A stretch of 64,000 bases of DNA from Chlamydoabsidia padenii (taxonomy: Eukaryota > Mucoromycota > Mucoromycetes > Mucorales > Cunninghamellaceae). The notes under the pieces were generated by a model. That model had not been told where the DNA came from. It worked only from the letters and a program-made list of their open reading frames with translations, and searched no databases. This document shows, piece by piece, positions 54,901 to 64,000 of the stretch (its first letter is position 1; every line of letters starts with the position of its first letter). The stretch lies in the NCBI GenBank assembly GCA_025330725.1, contig JAIWND010000010.1, positions 496,001 to 560,000 on the forward strand, given 5' to 3'. The position numbers and the translations under genes are program-made.

Positions 54901-56890
54901 ATGGTCACTGACTATGACAACAATAGGTAATATAATATAAAGAAAAAGAATAAAAGATATAAATATTTGTTTTTAACACTTTCATATTGGTTGATTTTTC
55001 AACCTAAATCCTTAGCCAACCTACTATCATACTATCCCCTCCTCCTCCAACATCGAACTACAGGTCAAGTACAGGTACACGATATAACAGCGACAAAGTA
55101 AAGGGAAACTCTACAAGCAATACACAAGGTCAACGTGATAAGAACTCCCTCACACATAAACTCAGTCAACTCTCACTTCGACAATATACAACAAAACCAC
55201 CTTCACCTTCACCGTCCACTGACTCTAGTACACCCACTCTTGGTATTGCTGCTCTCACTTCTTCCTTCGCTGCTACTTTTGCTCTTGGAATGGCTGACGA
55301 TCAAAAGGAGACGGTCCTCCCTTCATCAACATCAACATCATCGACTATTGATCAATCAGGCTATTCACCACAACACCAGCTCCATCCTGACTCGGCCTAT
55401 GCTATTTTCCCTGGACATCAAACACCTCCTTATCAAGCAAATGATAACAAGTTGACTATTGATCATGATTCCACCTTGACTTTGTCTTCCATGCCATCCT
55501 CTCCAGTAGAATCTCCCTTGCTGACAGAAATGAAACGTATGCTATCCAACTATTCTTTCACTCGAAGACAAAGATCATGGGGTGGCAAATCAAGATCATC
55601 ATCATCAACCATACATTCTGGGGCATCTTCTCGTATTCCTTCAGCACTCAGCACTGCATCATCATCATCTCGACAAGATCATATTATCAACAAACAGGCA
55701 GAACCACTGCAACTTCAAGATCGATATGGAGCAGACTACCGAAAAGGCAAAATCATCGGTCAGGGTGCAACGGCGGTGATTCAACTTTTGGAAATGCCTG
55801 TTTGCCCATCATGGATTCCTTTAGAAAAGACTCATCAACGACGATCAAGGAAAAAGAAGAACAAAGTCAAGACGGTGGTGGCAATCAAGGCATTCCGGAA
55901 ACAAGACCGAGATGAAACCGAACGGGATTATCAAAAACGAATGACCAGTGAATTCTGTATCAGTAAAGCTATTCGACATCCTCATATTGTCGAAATGTTC
56001 GACTTGGTCAAGGATCACAAGAATCGTTGGTGTACTGTAATGGAATATGTAAGGGAAACAAAGAAAAAAAAAAGGAGTGAAGGGAAAAGGCAACGGCGAT
56101 CTCAAGGGTAAAAAGGGGGGGGGATTAACATCTTAATTTGATTCGAACATAGTGCTCTGGTGGTGACCTCTTCACGGTGTTATCTCATTTCAATTTGAGA
56201 GATGATGAAATTGATTGTCTTTTCAAACAACTGTTGTTGGGTTTGAATCATATGCATCTTTGTGGTGTGGCTCACAGGTAAAATAGATAAAATAAAAATA
56301 AAAATAAAAAAAAGGAGGAGGGGGAAAAGGAATTAACGCAATTGGTTTACTATTTTAGGGATATCAAACCAGAAAACCTTGTGATGACAGTCGATGGTGT
56401 TTTGAAAATCACTGATTTTGGTGTGGCCGATGTGGTGCAATCATGCTTTGATAAGACGGCAAGACAAAGTCAGGGCAAATGTGGATCTGAACCTTATTGG
56501 CCCCCTGAACTCTTTGCGACACCTTCAAGTTATGATGGCAAGGCTTTGGATGTGTGGAGCGTCGCAGTGACCTGGCATTGTTTAACCTATCGACAGATTC
56601 CCTTTTTACAAGCCAATCGAGGGGATCCCAAGTATTGTGATTATGTTTCCTTCCAACGACCACAACGTAGCTGGATTCCACTCTCTAACTGCACCGATAA
56701 TGAAAAGGAGGTCCTGTATGGTATCTTTGATCCAGACCCAACTAGTCGGTGGACCATTCAACAATGTCTCGATTCAACTTGGATACAATCGGTGGAGATT
56801 TGCCAGAAGGGGAAAACAAAGGCGTGCGACACTCACAAGCATCATTTGAAGGAAGGCGATCAGAAAAAAGGTGGAATTAAATTAGTATAG
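54901..56890 (+). CDS. HAL/NPR1-family serine/threonine protein kinase
   Basis: Kinase of the fungus-specific HAL4/SAT4-HAL5-NPR1 family, whose yeast members stabilise nutrient and potassium transporters. Exons 54901-54926, 55016-56048, 56153-56277 and 56359-56890 give 571 aa. The first 250 residues are Ser/Thr/Pro/Gln-rich. The kinase domain begins at about 270 with YGADYRKGKIIGQGATAVIQ (Gly-rich loop). A basic loop follows, then VVAIKAFRKQDRDETERDYQ (catalytic Lys) and TSEFCISKAIRHPHIVEMFD. The catalytic loop is HRDIKPENLVM, the metal motif DFGVADVV, and the P+1 region KCGSEPYWPPELF, with YDGKALDVWSVAVTWHCL after it. All catalytic residues are present. The loop between KCGSEPYWPPE and subdomain IX is typical of the HAL group. 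Ion targets cannot be assigned. Confidence 0.85.
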
Positions 56891-57463
56891 TTTAGATAAC
56901 CTTTATCTTCTTCTTTTTAAACTACATAAACTACATATACATACATAGTATCTGTTTAACTTAATAAACGTAAAAAAAGTCTGTCTAGTCTTTTAATAAA
57001 CTTACTTTACTTCTTATCACTCATCGTCTCTCTCTTTAATATTATTATGTACATGCATTTAATTACTACAACACATATATTCTGGAATCGACTCTTTTTA
57101 AGCTGTGATACGAAGATGGACCATTTGGTTCGAAACAGGACCCGCATTCCCTTTTAAGGATGTATTCATAGTGTGGTACGAAGATTCTACATGCATTAAC
57201 CAGTTGTTAGGGAATCTATCACAGCATAAACTTTACATCATCCATCTTCTATTTTTGTTTTGGCCTTTTTTGTTACTTTACCGACTGTTATCGGGGTTTA
57301 AATTGGTTTAAGACATCCATGCATAAGCGCCAACTTAACATCAAAGACCAATAGTACCCTTTTTTTTTTTTTAATAAAAAAAAAACAATCATCCTTTTAT
57401 TATTCCATATGTATAAAAAAGTAACTATATCTAATCACTAAAAACTATAAGGAAACACCCAAT
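56891..57463. other. Convergent intergenic region with box
   Basis: 573 bp between the 3' ends of the kinase gene and RPN5. It has a CGGGGTTTAAA box (57294-57304), a CATGCATAAGCG word soon after (about 57318-57329), and T/A tracts near 57360-57384. No gene seen. Confidence 0.5.
57294..57304 (+). promoter_or_regulatory. CGGGGTTTAAA box in convergent region
   Basis: Core match about 160 bp beyond the RPN5 stop codon, with a CATGCATAAG word 14 bp later. Confidence 0.45.
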
Positions 57464-59301
57464 TTATTTGACCTTGGCGATACTGTGGACCATTTCTTCT
57501 TTAGATATCAAGTGACAAGTCTTTTCCACCAGGTTGAGTAAAGAGTTGATATCGCTAGACCATTCATTCAAGATGTGATTGGCATCCTTCTTGACTTGGA
57601 AGGAGATAACACCGGCCGTTCGATCGATTCGAGCATGGATCGTCTTGGACACCACCAATTTAGATAAAAAGTCTTCAGCGTCCTTTTCGTTCAAGTCCAA
57701 TAGTTGTGTCAATCGTTTGGTAGTGATGCGTGTATAGTACTTGGCAATGACACGGATGTTATGTTCAATGACACGGTCGTGCAATACCTTCCAGCGTTTC
57801 TTTCCTTCGTCCGTTGATGGGTTGAATACTTCGGTTTGTTGTAGAGTGTGACCATAGGTTTCTTCAATACGGGGCCATCGCATCAGTTCGATAGAGACAA
57901 AGCATTTGGCCAATTCACTATATAAACAACATGTTTTGTCAGTATATATATGTATTTTATATATATATATATATATATTACGTACTGATATAAAGGTATA
58001 TCTGCCAATTTTTGATCTTGATAGATTCTGTGTAGCAAATCAGATTGTTCATTGTCATATGGAGATAACACCACATAAAGGATAGATCGTTCCAGAGCAT
58101 TCTTCCATTTGGTTTCATCTTGTTGAATAGACTCGGATTCATAGATTTGCTTGTAGTGTTTGTGTACATTGAGGTATTGTTCTTCGTGTAATGCGTGTCG
58201 GATCATCAAGTCATAGAAGCGCAATTTCAAATCCTACAATATAAAAAAGTGGTGTACATATCCATTTTAGTTATTTCCCCTCCCTTCTCATTACCAAAGC
58301 AACCTACTTCGTTTTCTTTTTCTTGGAAGAATTTGGCATTGATCTTCTTGGAGATGATTTGAGTTCGGACATAATCGTGTTTGGCTAAACAAAGTCGCAT
58401 CTGTTCCAAAATAAAATCGGTCTTTTCACGCTTTTCCATTGATCCAAACGTTTCCACCTACAATAATCCAAGAGTGAGTTGAGTATATTACTGAGATGAT
58501 GTATTCTTTGTTATTCACCTGTAATTCCTGAAGAATATCAGCCGCTTCGGTAGTCTTGCCTTCATCTTCCTTGATTTTAGATAACATACGAGTGATTCTA
58601 GCTCTTTCGACTTCAACATAGATCTAAAACCAGAAAGAAAGAAAGTGGTTAGTATTCAGATCATGATGAGTAATACAAAGTAATAATCCTCTTTTTTACC
58701 TTTCCATCAGTGACAGTGCGAAGTGTGTCAATCAATTCCAATTTGGTGTCCATGTCGGGTGTTGATTCGAGGTATTCCATGGCTTCTTGAACCATCTTTG
58801 TCGTAGCCTACAATACAATATAATAAGAGTCGCATCCTTTTTCTTTTCCAATAGTGCCGACTTACCACTTTCAACTGACCATGTTTCTTGGATAACAAAA
58901 TGATTTGTTCGTTCAACAGTTTCCAATCATTGGCATCACGGCAAAGTTTAATGACTTGGACGAGAATACGACTGGTGGAGTTGGGATCGGCAGCCTATTA
59001 ATAACAAGTTGGGATTAGAAGAAGAAGAAAAAAAGTATGCTAGAGTCAATCCATACTTACATTACGAGCTTGTTTTTCCAAAGACAAAAGCTTTTCAATG
59101 GCTTCGTTGAGTTTTCCAGACTGGAAGAAAAAAAAAAAGATGGAAGCGTACGCGTCAGCTACCCTTACTTCCAATGTTTGTCCTTTTTTTTTTTTTTTTT
59201 TTGTCCCGCCTTACCTTGGCCAAAGATTCAGTTTCAGGTAGAAGGGCATCTACTTGAGGTGTAAAGTCCTTTTCCATTTTTTCGAGTTTTCCGTCAGACA
59301 T
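57464..59301 (-). CDS. RPN5: 26S proteasome regulatory subunit RPN5 (PSMD12)
   Basis: PCI-domain subunit of the 19S lid. Exons 59301-59215, 59120-59061, 58994-58866, 58807-58700, 58623-58519, 58457-58308, 58233-57986 and 57917-57464 give 446 aa, the usual size. The N-terminus reads [23 protein letters not shown]-like helices follow ([40 protein letters not shown]). RPN5 hallmarks include [20 protein letters not shown] and [20 protein letters not shown]. The PCI winged helix is in the last exon: [40 protein letters not shown] and [18 protein letters not shown]. It ends [10 protein letters not shown]. It is divergent from SEC13, with a box between them. Confidence 0.95.
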
Positions 59302-59438
59302 GTTGAATAAAGATGTTGTAAGAAAGAGAGAGAAAGAAAGGGCCAGATAGAATTGAGTCCCTTCTTACGTTGGCGCCGCGTGGACGTCACAAAGAAAAAA
59401 AATGAAAGAACCTGCAAATAGGAGCCAACCAAAAGAGA

Positions 59439-59450
59439 GCGGGGTTTCAA
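59439..59450 (+). promoter_or_regulatory. GCGGGGTTTCAA box in RPN5-SEC13 divergent promoter
   Basis: Same variant as 43660-43671. It lies 138 bp upstream of the RPN5 ATG and about 106 bp upstream of the SEC13 ATG. Confidence 0.5.
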
Positions 59451-59555
59451 CATTCGACCCTTTGTTCACCCACCACGTTCACTTTTCCTTTTTCCCCTCT
59501 TTCTTTTTTTTTTTTTTTTTTTTATCATCCACACTACACTAACAGTTTGAAAAAG

Positions 59556-60973
59556 ATGGTAAGAAAGTCAAATGACAAGCAAAATAAAAGGGGAAAATAG
59601 TGGTACTAACTTGTATTTTGGTGAACTGGATGTGTTGGCTTACTTAGGCTCAAACGGCAACACAAACTATTGAAACTCATCATGAAGATATGATTGTAGG
59701 TCAACTAGGACTGGATCAGTAGTGACATCATTACTAACTTGCTACTCTATCATCTTTTTAATAGCACGATGCTCAACTGGATTACTATTCCCGTCGACTT
59801 GCCACAGCTTCATCCGACAGCACCATCAAAATCTTTGACGTAGAAGGTGATGCCCAACGTCTAATTGATACTTTAACAGGGTAAGGATCATTGTAATGGA
59901 AATGTATAGATGTTTATTCTTATTGACCTTGTTGTTTAATAGACACGATGCTCCAGTCTGGCAGGTATCTTGGGCCCACCCCAAGTTTGGGAACATTCTT
60001 GCGTCGTGCTCCTATGATGGTCGTGTATTTATCTGGAAAGAACAAAACAATGTATGGTCAAAGATCAAGGAACACACTATTCATACTGCTTCAGGTAAGA
60101 GTGGCGTATCACATTTGTCACACAGAAACTAATCTTTCTTGAATTATCTTCATAGTGAACTCTGTGTCCTGGGCACCACATGAACTAGGTGCTATGTTGG
60201 CATGTGCTTCTTCAGACGGGAAAGTATCTGTACTGGAATACCGCGGTAAAGTTATAAAAAAATAAAAAACAATAACTTATCTTTGTGGTGTGTGTCTCAT
60301 ACTAAATAATGACATTTATTAAACGAAATTAGATGATGGCTCTTGGGAAACTTTTGTTATTGATGCTCATGGTATTGGATGTAATGCCGTCACTTGGGCT
60401 CCTGCTGCTATTCCAGGTAGTCTGATTCATGCAAATGGTGGAAACTTGAATGTGATGAAAAAGTTGGTCTCGGCTGGTTGTGATAATCTGATCAAGATCT
60501 GGGTTTGGAGGTAAGGAAGGAACATCAAAGGTCTCTCTCTCTCTCTCTCTTACTTGAACTAACCCCTCCTTAATAGAGACGATACCAAGGCATGGCAAGA
60601 AGAAGAAACGTTGGAAGGACACTCAGACTGGGTACGTGACATTGCTTGGGCCCCTAATGTCGGTCTTCCAAAAAGTTATTTAGCCAGTTGTTCTCAGGTA
60701 CGACAAGAAAAGATCGATGATGTTTGATTTGACTGATGTTTAATATTAATTATATAGGACAAGACGGCTTTGATCTGGGTTCAAGATGCGCCAGGGTCAA
60801 AATGGACAAAGAAAAGCTTGAATGACAAATTCTCTGATGTGGTTTGGCGCGTTAGCTGGTCTCTCTCTGGTAATGTCCTTGCTGTATCCTGTGGTGACAA
60901 CAAGGTGACACTGTGGAAAGAAGATGCAAAAGGTGACTGGAATTGTATTCAAGAATTGGAAGAAGGTGCTTAG
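59556..60973 (+). CDS. SEC13: COPII coat and nucleoporin subunit SEC13
   Basis: WD40 propeller of the COPII outer coat and of the Y-complex of the nuclear pore. Eight exons (59556-59558, 59648-59695, 59765-59880, 59943-60094, 60156-60245, 60333-60510, 60577-60697, 60758-60973) give 307 aa. The first coding exon is only the ATG, spliced to GCTCAAACGG. Repeats are easy to see: [100 protein letters not shown], and [20 protein letters not shown]. The last is [20 protein letters not shown]. Six blades are present, as expected (SEC31 or NUP145C supplies the seventh). Upstream lies a T tract and a GCGGGGTTTCAA box. Confidence 0.95.
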
Positions 60974-61643
60974 AATAGTAAAGTTTGAATAGTTTAGTTT
61001 GTGTTAATCATCATAATAAAAAACGTTATTTTTATATCTCAACAATTTAGTCTAATATAGATATTTATTACCTTGTCTTCTGTGTTATGTTTCTTTTTTT
61101 CTTTTAATCCTTTATTTTGCTTAAGGAGAGCATTGAGGGCTTTGTAGATCTTATGATCTTTTATTATGGGATCGACTCTTATTCGAATGTCCAATGTAAC
61201 CATTATGATGATCATGGTATTACGTTACTGTATCGATAATCATACATCATCTGACTGACAGAAGAAGAATAAAGTCATTGATTATCATTATCATCAATAT
61301 CATGGTGACCTCTTGGCTAATCATCACTTGTTTATTCATCCAAATACGGAGTGGTCTTCCATTTTTCCGGTTAGAATGGTTTGCCCAATAAACTACTAAT
61401 TGAAAACAGAAAATCTCTTTTATCCAATCAGATTCATGTTTTCCTAATTCCGGCATCAGAATTGAAGTGTTTCAAATTCCGATGCCGTAGATCCTTTTTT
61501 TTCTTTTTAGCCTTTTTTCCATTCTTCTTTTTTTCTTTCTTTCTCTTTTGTTTACTTTTTTTTTTTTTTTTTTCTCCCTCCTTGTCATATTCTTTGCACA
61601 CTTCTTTTATTTGGTCAACCAACTTGTGTTTAATCAATTAACC
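60974..61643. other. Intergenic region SEC13 to fucosyltransferase
   Basis: 670 bp. It contains a TTCAAATTCCG box (61471-61481) and a T-rich leader (61496-61573) before the fucosyltransferase ATG. No gene seen. Confidence 0.5.
61471..61481 (-). promoter_or_regulatory. TTCAAATTCCG box upstream of the fucosyltransferase gene
   Basis: One mismatch from the consensus complement, identical to the box part of the composite at 6951-6961, 163 bp upstream of the ATG. Confidence 0.45.
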
Positions 61644-63562
61644 ATGACATACCAACACTTGAATTCACCAGTTGACATTAAACAAGTAAAGTTTCGTTAC
61701 ACTTTAGCAAAATGGTTAACAACTGGAAGTATGCTGGCGGTGATTCTTATGGCCTTTTATTCTATATTATATCCAGGTAACAAGTTGATAGATTTGCGAT
61801 GATATAATGTATTAAATGATATCATTCTTCCCATTTTTTACCTTTTAGTACAACAAAGCAAACACAGATTCCATCTTGTAACGGACAATGAAGAATCAAC
61901 AAGCAACTCCGACTCTGGGAACAACAACAACGACAACAACAACATGACAAACTGTCAATTTAATGGACGTAACATGACCTTTCCTAAAAGTGAAGATTCC
62001 TCTTATACCCCACCGTCACCTGATGATACTTTATGGCAAGCTCTGGATTATGTCTCTCCTCAAGATTATGATCAATATTGTACTAGCTGGGATCCTTTAC
62101 AAGGCTTTTCCGATGATCTACATTTGGAAAATCAAGATTGTGGCAATTGGCAAAAGGCCTTCTCTGATTTACAAGCACACCGATTACAACAACTGGATCA
62201 ACTCAAGTCTGGTATCTCCTCTGTAAATGGATCTCTCGCCTATAATGACATTCCTTACTTTGTATCTTATGTGTGTGAAGAAGACCCTAGACATCGTGGA
62301 TCACATAGCTGTGGTGGTTTGGCTGATCGGATGAGTGGTAAGGCGAAAAAAAAAAAAAAAAAAAAAGAAGAAGGATACTAACTGTCATTATTAGGTATGC
62401 TATCTACCTTTTTTTATGCTTTGATGACCGACCGTGGTTTCCTCATGAATTGGCAACAAGCGAACCCAACCTCTTTGGAATCTGTATTTGAACAGCCATC
62501 CATCAACTGGACCTTTGATCCTCAAGAAATGAAATCTTTATACAACACTAAAACGTTGGGTTATCACTCTGTCAACACATTGAACTTTAACTGGGAAAAA
62601 ATTCGCTCGGCAATGTTTCCTCAAGGTCCTTCTCAAGATTTTAATGAACTGTGGACCGCTCCTGTAAGTATTTATATAGATATATAAAAGGGGATACTCA
62701 TAACGTTAAATATATATATATATATAGTATGTCGAAGTCAAATCAAACAGGGGTTATATCATTCGTACCTTCAGTCACTCTACTCGCTACGCTGACAAAC
62801 TCAACGAAATGGGTTTGACCAAGACCAACAGCTTCCGATGCATCCTGGACTACCTTCTTCGACCTTCCTCAGGAGCACGACGCTTTATCAATGCCTACAA
62901 ACAACTCTTCCAAATGGAAAGCGTACTTAGCATTGGCCTACAAATACGTACCGATGATCAAGCCATGGCCCACCCCGAAGACGACACCAACAACTTTGAA
63001 ACCTGGGATTACTTTTTAACCTGCGCCAACAATTTACGAGACGCCAAACGTCAACCTCATCATAAACGAGTTGTGTACTTTTTGTTAACAGATAGTAACA
63101 AACTACGACAGGAATTTGTGGCCATGAACAGCAATCAAACTTTACGGGATCGGTATATTCAAGATGACAATACTTCCATGGTGGTGACGGGATTGCCGAT
63201 CGAACATATTGAAGCCAAGACGGTCAAGACCAAGTTTGAAGCCAATATCACTGCGATTGACTCGGATCATGAACGCCTGCTGGCAGGTGTCAATAGTGCG
63301 GTGATCGATAATTGGTTACTCAGTTATACGGATTATCGTTTGATCAGTCGGCAGGGGTTTGGGAAAATGGCAGCTTTCCATGCAACGGATCCCCGATCCA
63401 CTATCAGCCTACCAAAGGTAAAAATAGGGGGCATTGTGTGACTCTTGACTAACCTTTTTGAATTATATATAGGTTGACAGAAAGAATCATACAGTGAATT
63501 GCGCTAATCCGAATGCTTTTACTACGTTTGATACACTCAGCACCTGGTGGAGTTTGGGATGA
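61644..63562 (+). CDS. Putative type II membrane fucosyltransferase (GT37-like)
   Basis: Golgi-type glycosyltransferase, probably adding fucose to cell-wall glycans. Exons 61644-61776, 61849-62337, 62395-62663, 62728-63417 and 63473-63562 give 556 aa. A short cytosolic tail precedes one membrane anchor (WLTTGSMLAVILMAFYSILY, about 24-44) and an Asn/Ser-rich stem with NXS/T sites. The catalytic region has SCGGLADRMSGMLSTFFYAL followed by MTDRGFLMNW, very like the GLGNR...ALLTDR motif of plant GT37 xyloglucan fucosyltransferases. It also has VLSIGLQIRTDDQA (the HIR/QIR motif) and HERLLAGVNSAVIDNWLLS. The C-terminal motif RLISRQGFGKMAAFHATDPR matches the SGFGKTAA-type signature. Mucoromycota walls contain fucose polymers, which fits. 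A GT11 or another NodZ-like family is the alternative. Confidence 0.72.
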
Positions 63563-64000
63563 TGATACTATTAATGGCACTTGCTCGGTCGAATCCCTCC
63601 CCCCTTCCCATGTGTACTTGACTTTTATATACAAATTACAAGTATCATCTTTACTTTATAATTAGTCTCCCTACTTTTTTTGTTATATTGATATTCCTCC
63701 TCTTCCTTTTATGCTTATCAAAAATTTGTATATTTTGCTATTCTCCTTCTTATAAAAAACTCTTATCATACCATTTACACTGAAAACAATAAAGAATTAC
63801 TTTTACTATAAATAACTCTCTCTCTCTCTCTCTTTCTCTTTCTTCATGCATGTCTTCATGATCTCAAAAAGAACTATTGGATTGATCGAAAAGGCAAAGG
63901 AGGGTTAACTTGTTTGCCTTGTTTCTGATATGCATTTGACAGCTTGGGGAAGCACTCGTGACTTTTCAAATCCCGATGGATTCGGCATGGACTCCCGACT
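63563..64000. other. 3' region of the fucosyltransferase gene and next promoter
   Basis: 438 bp to the window edge with a (CT)n run near 63814-63833 and a TTCAAATCCCGA box at 63965-63976. No gene seen. The box hints at another gene just outside. Confidence 0.5.
63965..63976 (-). promoter_or_regulatory. TTCAAATCCCGA box at the window edge
   Basis: Near-exact box 24 bp from the end of the window. Confidence 0.5.

Noticed and set aside
60424..60436. ATTCATGCAAAT word inside SEC13 exon 6
   Set aside because: It encodes conserved SEC13 residues and has no box beside it, so it is taken as coincidence.

Overview
The window is a piece of an AT-rich, intron-dense fungal nuclear chromosome, most likely from a Mucoromycota fungus of the Mucorales type. 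The genes are short to medium in length and split by many small GT-AG introns, about 125 in my models, mostly 50-110 nt with GTAAGT-like donors. Several gene types also fit an early-diverging fungus better than a yeast or an ascomycete: an SMN homologue, an HPS1/BLOC-3 homologue, a WRKY-like zinc finger protein, a chitin-deacetylase-like family member and a GT37-like fucosyltransferase. No rRNA, tRNA, CRISPR array or intact transposon was seen.

Layout, left to right. 1-1026 holds the 5' part of a PacC/RIM101-type regulator (minus strand, cut by the window edge). 2416-3258 is a TVP15/COPI-associated Golgi membrane protein. 3526-6797 and 10132-13138 are two P-type ATPases of the fungal ENA/ACU class that flank a Slm1/Slm2-like BAR-PH protein (minus, 7341-9675). 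13363-13955 is COX12, 14326-16216 TRM13, 16476-18640 an MFS transporter. 18983-20599 and 20825-22727 are two adjacent secretory-pathway hydrolase relatives, a polysaccharide deacetylase and an S10 carboxypeptidase, both with broken catalytic motifs. 23395-24296 is a WRKY-like zinc finger protein. A gene-poor stretch follows, with one possible small gene or relic (24622-25066) and one small orphan protein (26116-26391).

27151-29183 is SPP1/CFP1 (COMPASS). Then come a LaeA-type methyltransferase (30763-32073, minus), proteasome assembly chaperone PSMG2 (33020-34122, minus), an ERT1-type Zn2Cys6-PAS regulator (34389-35932, minus), the large ARF-GEF SEC7/BIG (36434-43151, minus), an SPX-RING protein ending in a CaaX box (44424-46052, minus) and SMN (46318-47435, minus). 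HPS1 (47640-50691), mitochondrial ribosomal protein mL50 (50921-51632, minus), a zf-PARP protein (51829-52669), TSR2 (53197-53875, minus), RPA3 (54057-54580), a HAL/NPR1-type kinase (54901-56890), RPN5 (57464-59301, minus), SEC13 (59556-60973) and a GT37-like fucosyltransferase (61644-63562) fill the right part.

The genes form no obvious pathway cluster. Vesicle traffic and secretion are well represented (TVP15, SEC7, SEC13, HPS1), as are proteasome biogenesis (PSMG2, RPN5) and cation or nutrient homeostasis (two ATPases, HAL-type kinase, SPX-RING, PacC, SLM-like). The strongest signal not explained by genes is a recurrent intergenic box, GCGGGRTTTRAA in either orientation. I found it at about 27 places, and it is sometimes fused to a second word, ATTCATGCAAA, in a composite of about 25 bp. 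It sits in most promoters and also in four of the five convergent intergenic regions, so it is a candidate undescribed cis element or a marker of unannotated transcripts.

Exon boundaries were read by eye and may be off by a base in places, but every model listed keeps one open frame from start to stop.
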